Assembly (NCBI GenBank): GCA_001664505.1
Contig: CP011806.1
Location: 1,984,486-2,048,485, forward strand
DNA from: Acidobacteria bacterium Mor1
GTDB taxonomy: Bacteria > Acidobacteriota > Polarisedimenticolia > Polarisedimenticolales > Polarisedimenticolaceae
Length of the DNA: 64,000 nt
Reading direction: 5' to 3'
Shown: piece by piece, positions 8,680 to 17,210 of the stretch
How positions within the stretch are numbered: position 1 is the first letter of the stretch
How the letters are laid out: the number at the start of each line of letters is the position of its first letter
Translations under genes and position numbers: made by a program
The notes under the pieces: model-generated
What the model saw: only the letters and a program-made list of their open reading frames with translations
Databases searched by the model: none
What the model was told of the DNA's origin: nothing

Positions 8680-9795
8680 GTGCGCATCCAATTTGATTTC
8701 AACAAGTTAGCAGCGAAGACACTCTGCATCCTGACGGTCGCCCTGGCCCTCGGTTCGGCGGCTCCCGCCTCGGCGGAGACCTGGCCCTACCGGTTGGAGA
8801 TCCCCGAGGGGCGAAGGGCGGGCTTCGAGCTCTCCTTCGACGTCGAACACAAGGGCGTGCTGGCCATCGAGGCCGAATGGACCGGCCTCCCGGTGCTGAC
8901 CTTCAAGATCGAACCGCCCAACGGCCTCGGCATCGTGCGCCGGTCGGGTCCGTCGCCCCAGCGGATCGAGGTGCTGGTCGACGAGCGCGGCCTGAGCTCC
9001 AGCGGCCAGTGGAAGCTCTCCATCCAGTCGCTGGCCAACGGCAAGGGTGGGGACGGCATGCTCTGGTTGATGCTGCCCGACGATGCCCCTCCGCCGCCCC
9101 CGCCGGCGTCGGACCCGCCGCTGATCGCCGCGGCCGACGCTCCGGAAACCGCAGCAGCGGAGCCCTGGTTGATGGCCCGGCGCGCTCCCCGCGGCGCCAG
9201 CGAACAGCAGATCCGGATGTTCGACTCGGTGGAACAGCTGCGACAGGAGCTGGTCAGTCCCGAGAACACCCTCGGGCTGGACAACTGCCGCTGGCAGGGA
9301 GACATGCTGCGCTACGTCAGTTACTGGCGTGACCGGATGCACGAGACCGGCGAGATTCCGCCGGTCGCGACCCGCCGCTACCTCAAGCGGGTGGTCGAGG
9401 CGTACCGGGACGTGGAGAAGCTGCGCAACGGCGACGACCCGATCCTCGCAGGCCCGATGCCCGAGCAACGCTCCCGCCAACGTGCCTGGCTGCGCGTGCG
9501 CGGTAAGCGAATCGAGAAGATCGAGCGGGCGCTGGACATGCTGTCCGACGACGTCCGCGACGGCCATGCTCCGGAACTCCGCGAGCAGGACTGGCCGGTG
9601 CGCCTGCTGGCCTGCCTCGCCGCCTGCGAGCGGCATTTCGACCAGCGTCTGCTGATCGGCGAGGAGAAGGCGGACAACCTGGAGCTGACCCTGGCCCAGT
9701 GGGACGCCATCGCCGCGGCGGCCCGCACCCTCGAGACCATGGTCTACCTGGTCGACGAGGGACAGCCCGCCCGGGACGCCGTCGCCGGTCGCTGA
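8680..9795 (+). CDS. Secreted protein of unknown function
   Basis: A 371-residue protein starting at GTG. A signal peptide ends near PASA (residue 31). The first 120 mature residues are beta-rich and resemble the pre-peptidase type of extracellular domain, but I cannot confirm that. A Pro-rich spacer (DDAPPPPPPASDPP) follows, then an all-helical, charged C-terminal half from about residue 180 containing several Arg/Glu-rich amphipathic helices and three Cys. No catalytic motif is recognised. The split into a beta domain, Pro spacer and helical bundle suggests an envelope structural or binding protein. Confidence 0.7.
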   Translation: MRIQFDFNKLAAKTLCILTVALALGSAAPASAETWPYRLEIPEGRRAGFELSFDVEHKGVLAIEAEWTGLPVLTFKIEPPNGLGIVRRSGPSPQRIEVLVDERGLSSSGQWKLSIQSLANGKGGDGMLWLMLPDDAPPPPPPASDPPLIAAADAPETAAAEPWLMARRAPRGASEQQIRMFDSVEQLRQELVSPENTLGLDNCRWQGDMLRYVSYWRDRMHETGEIPPVATRRYLKRVVEAYRDVEKLRNGDDPILAGPMPEQRSRQRAWLRVRGKRIEKIERALDMLSDDVRDGHAPELREQDWPVRLLACLAACERHFDQRLLIGEEKADNLELTLAQWDAIAAAARTLETMVYLVDEGQPARDAVAGR

Positions 9796-9943
9796 GCCCG
9801 GACGGTAGCCGCCCCCGCCCCACGACAGTTTGGCCGGGAGCTTGGCGCTCCCCGGAAGTCGTCGTATGCTCCCGCCAGGTGCCGCTCCACCTCGGAGCGG
9901 TTTTGCGACTCAACCGTCCGAACAAACCAGTCAGGGGGTACCG

Positions 9944-10159
9944 ATGAAGGGACTCGGGGGCTTCATGGTGCTGATGGGCGCCGGATCGTTCGTCTTGAAC
10001 ATGATGGAGCGTGAGTTCACGCTGCTGATGTGGATCGATAACTGGGGCACCACGGTGGGGATGGTCATCCGCATCGCGTTGATCGTCGTCGGCGCCGGCC
10101 TCTGGTTCGCCGGGAAGAAGCAGGAAGACGCCGCTGCCCAGGCCGGAGACGCCGGCTAG
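9944..10159 (+). CDS. Small two-helix membrane protein
   Basis: A 71-residue protein with two hydrophobic helices joined by a short polar turn (WIDNWGTT) and a Lys/Gln/Ala tail. ATG 9944 is preceded by a CAGGGGG ribosome site; the longer open frame upstream has no such signal and is discarded. The protein resembles many unnamed small inner-membrane proteins. The next gene begins five bases later on the same strand. Confidence 0.7.
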   Translation: MKGLGGFMVLMGAGSFVLNMMEREFTLLMWIDNWGTTVGMVIRIALIVVGAGLWFAGKKQEDAAAQAGDAG

Positions 10160-10164
10160 GTCCG

Positions 10165-10992
10165 ATGGCCGTCTGCGAGCGAACAACCGGACGGCGAGCG
10201 CAACGCTGCTCCCCCTCCCGTCGACGCCGGTTCTTGATTCTCGGACTCGCGTTCGCGGTACAGGCTGCCTACCCGTGCGACACCGGGCGGGTCATCGAAC
10301 CGGGCGCCTACACCCTGAAGCGAGCCGTACTGGTGTACGAGGCGACCGCCACGGATGCGGATTTCACCTTCGACGTGTATCGCGCGTGGAAGGGGCCCGA
10401 TCGTGGCCGGGTACGGCTGGATTGGCCGAGGGAAAGGCTGAACGGCTGCGACGGACACTATCCGGTCGTGGCCGGAAAACGCTACCTGCTGACGATCAAC
10501 TGTGGAGAACCGGTCGCAGGAGACCGTTTCGTCTGCAAATCCCGGGCAGAGCTCGTGACCGAAGTTCCGCGCGAGCTCGACCTCTTGACCCACGGTGAGC
10601 CCTTCTACGCGGCGGAGGTGCGGACGGCCATCGGGGAATGGGCAGCCGGTCGAAGAACCCTGGAGGAACTCGCAGCCTGGTCGCGCCAGCGGTTCCGCTT
10701 CGGAGAACCGCAGGACTGGGTTGAGTTCGAAGGCGAGTTCTGGTCTCCGTCTCTCGCCCTGGTTCACCTGGTCGACGATACGGTCAGCTCTGTGCTCGGT
10801 TTCCAGGGTCCGTACGGCTCCCCGAACGACGCGTTTTCGGAAGCCGAACGGCGCTGTTTCGAGCAGGAGTTCCGCGAGTGCGCCCTGCCGTTTATCTACG
10901 ACGGGCTGGTACCCGACCCTGAGATCGATCCCTGGCCGGTGCTCGACGACATCGTCGAAGAGGCCCGCAGCGCCTGCCTCGACCACGAGTGA
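10165..10992 (+). CDS. Secreted Cys-containing protein, unknown
   Basis: A 275-residue protein with an Arg-rich N-terminus (SRRRRF), a hydrophobic segment and probable cleavage before a Cys-containing mature start (YPCDTG). The beta-rich first half contains an F-x-V-x-x-A-W-K-G-x-x-x-G-x-V pattern and a GKRYLL segment, reminiscent of netrin-like/TIMP-type OB folds that occur in secreted bacterial proteins. That likeness is suggestive only. Five or six Cys in the mature part could form disulfides. It follows the two-helix membrane protein by five bases and converges on the CpcT-like gene. Confidence 0.65.
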   Translation: MAVCERTTGRRAQRCSPSRRRRFLILGLAFAVQAAYPCDTGRVIEPGAYTLKRAVLVYEATATDADFTFDVYRAWKGPDRGRVRLDWPRERLNGCDGHYPVVAGKRYLLTINCGEPVAGDRFVCKSRAELVTEVPRELDLLTHGEPFYAAEVRTAIGEWAAGRRTLEELAAWSRQRFRFGEPQDWVEFEGEFWSPSLALVHLVDDTVSSVLGFQGPYGSPNDAFSEAERRCFEQEFRECALPFIYDGLVPDPEIDPWPVLDDIVEEARSACLDHE

Positions 10993-11004
10993 TTCGATCC
11001 CCCG

Positions 11005-11664
11005 CTACTCCACCCGCAGGAAACGGTAGCCGCCGACCTCGCTGCCCCAGACCTGGGTGTCCTCGGCATCGAAGCCCTGGTCCCAGCTGACCATGCCCGT
11101 GGCGCCGATGTCGACCCGGGTCGTGGCGTAGGACGCGCCGCGCAGGGCGCTCTTGCAGAGGTTGCCCAGGGTGCCCCCGACGACACGGTCGCCGGCGAAC
11201 TTGAGCAAGACCTCACACCCGGTGCGGTAGGTCAACGAGTCCGGCGTCGCGTCCTGGAACCGCTGGGGGTCCTGCCAGGCGCCGACGTAGGCCTCGGGGC
11301 CGTCCAGTTCGAAGATGCGGCTCTCCATCACCTCGTCGGACAGCCGGGTCAACCGGTAGATCCTCTGGCGGTAGGGACTCTCGGGAGCCGATGCGGCAGC
11401 CTGCTCGACGTAGAGCCAGAACGCATCCTCACGCTCGGGCCAGACCCGGGCGACGTGGAGCTGGATGTGGAAGAAGCGGTCGTCGTCGATCGACTGCTGC
11501 TCGCTGCTGAAGGAACCGCTCATCCACTCGACGAGCTGCGCCAGACCCGCGTCTTCGGTCTGGGCGGGTTCCGGCGCGGGCTCCGGAGCGGTCGTGCCGC
11601 CTCCCCCGCCGCCGCAGGCAGCCAGAATCAACAGCAACCCAGCAAGCCATGCCACACGCTTCAT
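11005..11664 (-). CDS. CpcT/CpeT-like lipoprotein
   Basis: A 219-residue lipoprotein (lipobox ILAAC, then a glycine run) whose mature part matches the CpcT/CpeT fold. The family features are a LVEWMSGSFSSEQQ opening, the R-x-W-P-x-R-E-D-A-F-W-L-Y-V-E-Q block, a YRQRIYRL strand, and a Cys-containing TGCEVLLKF..LCKSALRGASY segment. In cyanobacteria, CpcT and CpeT attach bilins to phycobiliproteins. Nothing else here suggests a phototroph, so the protein probably binds another small ligand or acts as a general lipocalin-like carrier. A GAGGAGG ribosome site precedes the ATG. RidA lies upstream on the same strand with a 33-base gap. Confidence 0.85.
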   Translation of the reverse strand: MKRVAWLAGLLLILAACGGGGGGTTAPEPAPEPAQTEDAGLAQLVEWMSGSFSSEQQSIDDDRFFHIQLHVARVWPEREDAFWLYVEQAAASAPESPYRQRIYRLTRLSDEVMESRIFELDGPEAYVGAWQDPQRFQDATPDSLTYRTGCEVLLKFAGDRVVGGTLGNLCKSALRGASYATTRVDIGATGMVSWDQGFDAEDTQVWGSEVGGYRFLRVE

Positions 11665-11697
11665 CGCATCCTCCTCGCCGCAACGGGCGCGAGCAGT

Positions 11698-12102
11698 CTA
11701 ACCCTCGGCGCCGTCTCGGAGGAGGGCTTCCGCCTCGAACTCGACCCGCCAGTCCGGATCGATCAGTTTGCCGATACCGATCATCGTCGCCACCGGCTTG
11801 ATCTCGGCGAAGAACTCGCCGTGAACCCGGCCGACCGCTTCCCAGTCCTCGATGTGGGTCAGGAACATCCGTGTCCGCACCACGTCCCGAGCGCTGCCGC
11901 CCAGCTGCTCGATCGCCTCGATCATGATCTCGAAGCAGCGGCGGGCCTGGGCCGCGGGGTCTCCGACACCGACGGTCTTGCCGTCGGGACCGATCGGCGC
12001 CGTCCCGGCAACCTCGATGCGGTCGCCGATGCGTAGAGCCCGGCAGAATCCGAACTGCTCTTCATAGGGACTGGCACTGGTGATCCGGCGCGTCTCGGAC
12101 AT
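11698..12102 (-). CDS. RidA family protein (YjgF/YER057c/UK114)
   Basis: A 134-residue RidA-superfamily protein. RidA enzymes hydrolyse reactive enamine/imine intermediates released by PLP enzymes. Typical blocks are the G-T-A-P-I-G-P-D-G segment, the A-x-x-A-R-R-C-F-E helix, and D-V-V-R-T-R-M-F-L-T-H-I-E-D-W, whose Arg is the expected carboxylate-binding residue. Substitutions near the C-terminus (LIDPDWRVEFEAEAL) are usual. It probably forms a cytosolic trimer. The exact subfamily and substrate cannot be told. It sits between the CpcT-like lipoprotein and a large secreted protein, all on the minus strand. Confidence 0.92.
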   Translation of the reverse strand: MSETRRITSASPYEEQFGFCRALRIGDRIEVAGTAPIGPDGKTVGVGDPAAQARRCFEIMIEAIEQLGGSARDVVRTRMFLTHIEDWEAVGRVHGEFFAEIKPVATMIGIGKLIDPDWRVEFEAEALLRDGAEG

Positions 12103-12135
12103 GAGCAGCGAACCTCGTTCGAATGGCCGGCGAAA

Positions 12136-15100
12136 CTACCGGCTGCGATCGTAGCAGACCGCATTCGACGGCAGTTCGGCGCACAGGCCGGCAATCGTCT
12201 CGGTCAAGGACACCTCCTCGAGGCCGGAGAGTCCTGCAGCGTCGGTCGCTCGCCCCGTGAAGACCAGGTCCGCGCCACTCCCTGACGCGCTGGCGCCCCG
12301 CAGTTGGAGCTCGTCGCCGAGTTCGTAGCGTGTGACCAGCGGTCCCGGGCGTGAGACCAGAGCCAGCGTTACCGACGGCTCCGGAGACAACCGGAGCGCA
12401 CCCCGATGCGCGACCTGCTCCCAATAGCCTCGAATGGTCATCTCGTCAGGACCGCTCAGATGCACCTGGGGCGGGGCTGAGGACCATTGAACGCCGATCG
12501 CGTATTCGTCGCCCGGCTGGTAACCAACCACCGCATTCAGAGCACCGGCCGGAAGGCGCAGTTCTCGCTGGGCGGGCAACGCTCCGTCGCAAAGATCCGA
12601 CGCCCCGGCCAGAACATCCCAGCGCCGGGTGACTACCCGCGACTCGGGAACCGGCTGGAGCGCCAGCGAAATCTCAGGCGGAGTCCGGTCGACCACCTCC
12701 AGAGGCTCCGTGGTTCGAGAGATCGCTCCCAGGCGATCCTCTACCTCCAGGGTCACCGAGTGCAGCCCCTTGTCCAGTTCCAGCTCGAGCTCCGGCCCGC
12801 GACCGAGGGCAACCTCATCGAGGCTCCAGGACCAGGCCGCAAGGTCATCGCGGGTCCCCGATGAAGAGTCCGGATCCGTGGACCGGCGACCATCCAACCT
12901 GACCGGCGTCCCCTCCGCAGAGGCGCACTCGATGAGCCCTGTCGGTGCAAAGTCCGCCTGGGGCGGCCGGTTCATCGACGGGTCCCGGGCGATCAGCACC
13001 TCACGGCGACGGTAGGAATCCGCCAGCCGAGAACCGGCGACGAAGCCGTGCCGCAGGGTTTCGGCCTCGCCCAGAGGTATCGCTCCGGCGGCCTGGTAGC
13101 CACCGTCAGGAAAGCCCAGCATCAGAACGCCATCGCGAAACTCGTAAAACGCCTTGTCGTCGCTACGAGGCGTGTAGCCGGGGCGGGCGAAGTATTCCTC
13201 GGACTCCCAGACACGTTTCGGCGTGTCCGAGGTGAGGTCGTACATCACGGTCTTCCAACCGCCCCAGGTCCAGCGCCAGAAGACGGCCTGCTCTCCCCTC
13301 CCGGATCCGTAGACGAGCCCGGGTGACCAGTAGAAGAACACCGGAGACGGCTCGCCGGGATCTCCCAGCGGCTCGCCGCTGACTGCGTCGAGCATCACCG
13401 GAACGAACCCCGCCACCGAACCTCGAACCCCCATCACGGCGTTCCCTCGCCGGGCCAGTCGGGCAAACGCATAGCCCTCGGCTCTCCATCGAACTCCGGG
13501 AGGGGCGCCTGCGGGCAGGTCGACCACGGCGAGCACGCCGTCGAACCAGATCGATCCCCATGAGACCAGCGCCGAGCGCTCGTCCGGCGCGAGCTCCAAC
13601 TCGAATGCGTCTCCACCGAGGGCTAGCTTGCGGCGGCTCCCATCCAGGTCCGTGGTGATCACATTGAACGGATACCTGGTCAGGGCGATCACCCTCCCGT
13701 CCCGGGTCAAGGCCAGATCGGAGATCGATCCGTCGCCTGGATCGAGATAGCTCCGGCGCCGCAGTTCGACCCGTCCGTCGCGAATCTCGAACAGTTCGAA
13801 ACCGCTACGGGCTTGAACCACGAAGAAATCCCCGGCCGCCATGACCCGCGGTTTGGTGTAGCGGCCGGTACTACGTTCCAGCCCGGTCTCGGCGATGACG
13901 CTCCCATCGGACCCGTCGAGCACCACCAGGGCGTTGACGTTCGGATCGACCAACACCACGTAGCGCCCGGCGACCGTCGCCATCCCGACGATCTCGAAGG
14001 GACTGACATGGTCGAGAGAACCGAGATACTCTGCCGGAGCCGGGGCATTCCAGGAGAGCAGGTCGATGAACGCCTGGCCGCCGATCCGGAAATCCTCGAA
14101 GAACCTCTTCAGACGCAGAGCGGCAACCCGAAGTCCGTCTCCTTGATCGAGAAGCGCAATCGCCGAGGCGGGTTCGGGCCCCTGGCTCCATCGGGCGATA
14201 GTCTCCCCATCGTCGAGATCGACGAGCAGCAACTCCGGAACATCGGGATCGGCCAACGCGATCCATGGACGGCCGGGTACGGTTCGGATGGTCGACAGCG
14301 CCCGCGGGACGGACGGGATGTTGACGTGAATGTCCGTATCGATCTCCCAGCGGAGCCGAGGCACGGCGGCATCTGCGAGATCGAGTAGCCGGGTCCCTCC
14401 AGGCTCGGAAATCAGCAGATGGGTCCGTTCTTCGAATTCGATGAACCGGTATTGCGCGAAACGCGACAACCCATTGATCGCATGAAGCGGTTCTCCGTCG
14501 CGGATCCGGATGAGCTGCAACTCCTCTTGACCCTTGGCCAGGGCCAGCTCGCCGCGAGAGTCGATGGCGACGACCTGATCCGACGATCCTGGGAGCAAGG
14601 GCGAGGACAACTCGACCGGATTCGCCGGATCTTCGAGGCTCCAGAACCTGAGTCGCGCGGGCGAAGGGGAGCGCGGCCGCTCGGTCCAACCGAGAACCTC
14701 GGATGCTCCGCTCCCTCCGATAGCCGCGCTCCAGATGTCGTCCTCCGGAACGAACTCTCGCCGCACATGCCCGTTGGTCACGTCCACAAGCCGCGCGCAG
14801 TCCCTACCGAAGACGAAACCGACGCTACCGCGGGGAGCAAGGACGGTCGGCCGCTCGCAGATTTCGAAGGTGGAGATTCGCTCGGGCCGATCAGGATCCG
14901 AGAGATCGTAGACGTGGCTCGGGGCGGGGTCCTGATAGGAGGCTTGCTGGTAGTCGACCACCAGCAGATTTCGATCGGGCCCGGTGATCCCGGCGTCCCA
15001 GAACCGCTGCAGAGAGCCGTCAGGATTGCCCAGGGAGTCCGAAAACCGGAGCTCACCCGTGGTATCGAAGATCAGGAGGGAAGCATCGCGGGTCGCGAGC

Positions 15101-15336
15101 ACGAAACGGCCGGCGACCTGTTCGAACACGAGGGCATCGGTCGCGATCGGCGGCGGGAGGCGCACACGCAAGGCCTCAACCAGGACTTCGCTGGCCGCGA
15201 CCTCGGACGGGACGGCAGATTCCATCGCCCTTCGGGCGTGGGCCGAGACCTCGTCGGAGAGAGACTCCGGTGGCGCGGCTCCAAGCGCCGGCAAGGCCGG
15301 CAAGCACAGGAAGAGAAACGCTTGGCGCAAGTTCAT
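12136..15336 (-). CDS. Large secreted propeller protein with PKD-like domain
   Basis: A 1066-residue secreted protein with a clear signal peptide (first 20 residues, ending LGAA). Most of the mature part is a long run of WD40/propeller-like beta blades in which short DG and GD turns recur. From about residue 788 to 875 there is a PKD/Ig-like domain, marked by P-Q-A-D-F, a D-P-D-S turn and an H-S-V-T-L-E-V-E-D strand. A further beta-rich tail follows. No catalytic residues are recognised, so a binding or scaffold role outside the cytoplasm is likely. An AGGGGGGAAG ribosome site precedes the ATG. Codon use looks like that of its neighbours. Confidence 0.8.
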   Translation of the reverse strand: MNLRQAFLFLCLPALPALGAAPPESLSDEVSAHARRAMESAVPSEVAASEVLVEALRVRLPPPIATDALVFEQVAGRFVLATRDASLLIFDTTGELRFSDSLGNPDGSLQRFWDAGITGPDRNLLVVDYQQASYQDPAPSHVYDLSDPDRPERISTFEICERPTVLAPRGSVGFVFGRDCARLVDVTNGHVRREFVPEDDIWSAAIGGSGASEVLGWTERPRSPSPARLRFWSLEDPANPVELSSPLLPGSSDQVVAIDSRGELALAKGQEELQLIRIRDGEPLHAINGLSRFAQYRFIEFEERTHLLISEPGGTRLLDLADAAVPRLRWEIDTDIHVNIPSVPRALSTIRTVPGRPWIALADPDVPELLLVDLDDGETIARWSQGPEPASAIALLDQGDGLRVAALRLKRFFEDFRIGGQAFIDLLSWNAPAPAEYLGSLDHVSPFEIVGMATVAGRYVVLVDPNVNALVVLDGSDGSVIAETGLERSTGRYTKPRVMAAGDFFVVQARSGFELFEIRDGRVELRRRSYLDPGDGSISDLALTRDGRVIALTRYPFNVITTDLDGSRRKLALGGDAFELELAPDERSALVSWGSIWFDGVLAVVDLPAGAPPGVRWRAEGYAFARLARRGNAVMGVRGSVAGFVPVMLDAVSGEPLGDPGEPSPVFFYWSPGLVYGSGRGEQAVFWRWTWGGWKTVMYDLTSDTPKRVWESEEYFARPGYTPRSDDKAFYEFRDGVLMLGFPDGGYQAAGAIPLGEAETLRHGFVAGSRLADSYRRREVLIARDPSMNRPPQADFAPTGLIECASAEGTPVRLDGRRSTDPDSSSGTRDDLAAWSWSLDEVALGRGPELELELDKGLHSVTLEVEDRLGAISRTTEPLEVVDRTPPEISLALQPVPESRVVTRRWDVLAGASDLCDGALPAQRELRLPAGALNAVVGYQPGDEYAIGVQWSSAPPQVHLSGPDEMTIRGYWEQVAHRGALRLSPEPSVTLALVSRPGPLVTRYELGDELQLRGASASGSGADLVFTGRATDAAGLSGLEEVSLTETIAGLCAELPSNAVCYDRSR

Positions 15337-15434
15337 CGACTTCCCCCCTTGGAAGTGAACGTTGCGCCCAGTCTAGTCGTCCCTGCTCTCAGACCGAAAC
15401 ATCCGAGCCGACAGTTTCCCCGGGGAACCGTGGA

Positions 15435-16052
15435 TCAATCCCGCTCGGCCAGTTTTCGCTCGAGCTCCTCGATCCGCCGATGAAGCGGCGCCACGGCAGC
15501 CTGCACCTCGGCCTCGGTGAACCGCGGCTGGATATGCTGGGGACAGTTGGCGTCCCAGGCCTCGACGTCGAACAGCATCACCTGCTCGGGCCGGCCCGGA
15601 TAGTCCTCGTCGACGACCCGGGCCAGAAGCTTCGCGTCGTTCTCCACCACCCGCACCCGGCCCCAGATCTTGATCCGCCTGCGGTTCGGGTAGTCCATCA
15701 GGAACAGGAACGCCTTGGGGTTTTCGGCGAAGTTCCCCTGGGAGATGTACTGACGGTTCCCGACGAAGTCGGCGAAGGCCAGGGTCTTGTCGTCGAGCAC
15801 CTTGAGAAATCCGGGGATGCCTCCCCGATGCTGGATGTAGGGCTGGCCGTCGGCGGAGGCGGAGCCCAGGTAGAACGAATCCCGCTGGGCCAGGAACCCG
15901 GCCAGGTCCGGCGTCACCCGGTCTGACCAACCTCGCGTCTGCTCCATCCGGCCGTAGCTTTGCCGGGAGCCCTTGCGCTCCTGAATCTCCTTGACCTTGG
16001 CGCTGAAGGCGATGTCGCTGGTGTACTTCCGCGTGCCGCTTCGCTCGCTCAT
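15435..16052 (-). CDS. Pyridoxamine 5'-phosphate oxidase-fold flavoprotein
   Basis: A 205-residue member of the pyridoxamine phosphate oxidase-like split-barrel family. The block from QRDSFYLGSASADGQPYIQHRGG through FADFVGNRQYISQGN to KIWGRVRVVEN is typical of FMN-binding family members that are not true PdxH. The cofactor (FMN or F420) and substrate are unknown. A C-terminal coiled helix (RRIEELERKLAERD) probably helps dimerisation. The ATG at 16052 is chosen because GGAGGAG lies just upstream; the frame continues further upstream but without a start signal. It diverges from the TPR gene across about 75 bases. Confidence 0.88.
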   Translation of the reverse strand: MSERSGTRKYTSDIAFSAKVKEIQERKGSRQSYGRMEQTRGWSDRVTPDLAGFLAQRDSFYLGSASADGQPYIQHRGGIPGFLKVLDDKTLAFADFVGNRQYISQGNFAENPKAFLFLMDYPNRRRIKIWGRVRVVENDAKLLARVVDEDYPGRPEQVMLFDVEAWDANCPQHIQPRFTEAEVQAAVAPLHRRIEELERKLAERD

Positions 16053-16127
16053 GCTCTCCTCCGGGGTCGTCGTCGGAGTGGCTGGAACAGCCGGGAGGCG
16101 TTTCCTATTCCGGCTATCATCGCCGGC

Positions 16128-17036
16128 ATGTCCGAGCACCTGGAGCATGCCCGCATCGCCTTCGACCGGGGCAACCTCGAGAGTGCCGTCGAGGCGGTAC
16201 GCCGGGCCCTGGCCGAGGACCCGGATATCTCCGAGGGGCATGCCCTGATGGCCCTGTGCCTGCTGGCGAAAAGCGAACTGGGGCCGGCCACCTGTTCGGC
16301 GGTCACGGCACTGACCCTCGACCCGGACTCCCCCGCCGCCCACTTCGTGATGAGCTGGATCTGGCTCTCCCGGGGCCGGCTGCGGGACGCGGCGACCCAG
16401 ATCGAACAGCTCTTCGCCCTCGACCCGGGAGTCGCCGACAACTACAGCCTGCGAGCGGAGCTTCACCGCCTGCGGGACGACGAAGAGGCCTGCCTCGCCG
16501 ACCTGACCCGGGCGCTGGAGCTCGAACCGGAGAACGCCCTGCGTCTGGCCGAACTCGGAGAGTGTCACCTGCGCCGGGGAGAACTCGCCGTGGCCCGGCG
16601 CCATGCCGACGACGCCCTGGGCCGCGATCCCGAGAACACCCATGCCATGGTGTTGCTCGGCAACCTGGAACTACGGGCCGGCCGCACCTTTGAAGCCCAG
16701 GAACTCGCCCTCGACGCGTTGCGTATCGGCGTTGCCGGCGGAGGCGCGCTCGAGCTGCTGATCTCCGCCAAGATGCGCCGCAACAAGTTGACCGGCGTCT
16801 GGTGGCGCAGCGCCGCCTGGTTCGACGGGCTCGGCCTGAAGCGGCAGGTGCTCTACGGCAGCCTGGCGGGAATCGCCTACGTGATCGCGGCGCTGATCGC
16901 CAAGAGCTTCGGGCTCGACAAGCTGGTGCACGGAGTCTTCTGGGGGCTCGTGATCTACGGCGTGGCCTCGAGTTCACTCTTCGACACCCTGCTGGAACGT
17001 GAACTCAAGGACGTGAAGCTCGACCCGAAGTTCTGA
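16128..17036 (+). CDS. TPR protein with C-terminal membrane anchor
   Basis: A protein of 302 residues. Residues 1-215 form about six TPR helix pairs, with repeated A-L-x-L-x-P-E/D-x-x-x-A spacing. Two hydrophobic helices near residues 245-285 then anchor it in the membrane, followed by a charged tail. ATG 16128 begins directly with a TPR helix, so the repeats are cytoplasmic unless the tail inserts in the opposite sense. A protein-interaction scaffold at the inner membrane is the most likely role. No partner is identifiable from context. Confidence 0.85.
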   Translation: MSEHLEHARIAFDRGNLESAVEAVRRALAEDPDISEGHALMALCLLAKSELGPATCSAVTALTLDPDSPAAHFVMSWIWLSRGRLRDAATQIEQLFALDPGVADNYSLRAELHRLRDDEEACLADLTRALELEPENALRLAELGECHLRRGELAVARRHADDALGRDPENTHAMVLLGNLELRAGRTFEAQELALDALRIGVAGGGALELLISAKMRRNKLTGVWWRSAAWFDGLGLKRQVLYGSLAGIAYVIAALIAKSFGLDKLVHGVFWGLVIYGVASSSLFDTLLERELKDVKLDPKF

Positions 17037-17155
17037 CCGGAATCCCGACAGCTTCGAATTGCTAAAGCACATCCGGGCAGAAAGCCTGCAAACCCCTTCG
17101 ACAGCTTGCCCCGGCCTGAAGCGGCGCCACATGTTGGCCCCTGTCTGCGAAGTCA

Positions 17156-17174
17156 TGTCCTTGAACGAAGGACA
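17156..17174 (+). other. Hairpin in the leader of the P-domain gene
   Basis: A perfect seven-base-pair hairpin (TGTCCTT, loop GAACG, AAGGACA) lies 37 bases upstream of the P-domain gene, in a 174-base leader without genes. No U-tract follows, so it is not a terminator. It may affect message stability or translation. I recognise no known riboswitch class. Confidence 0.35.
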
Positions 17175-17210
17175 CGGTCAACGCACGAGGCAAGGACCGG
17201 CTAATCGACG

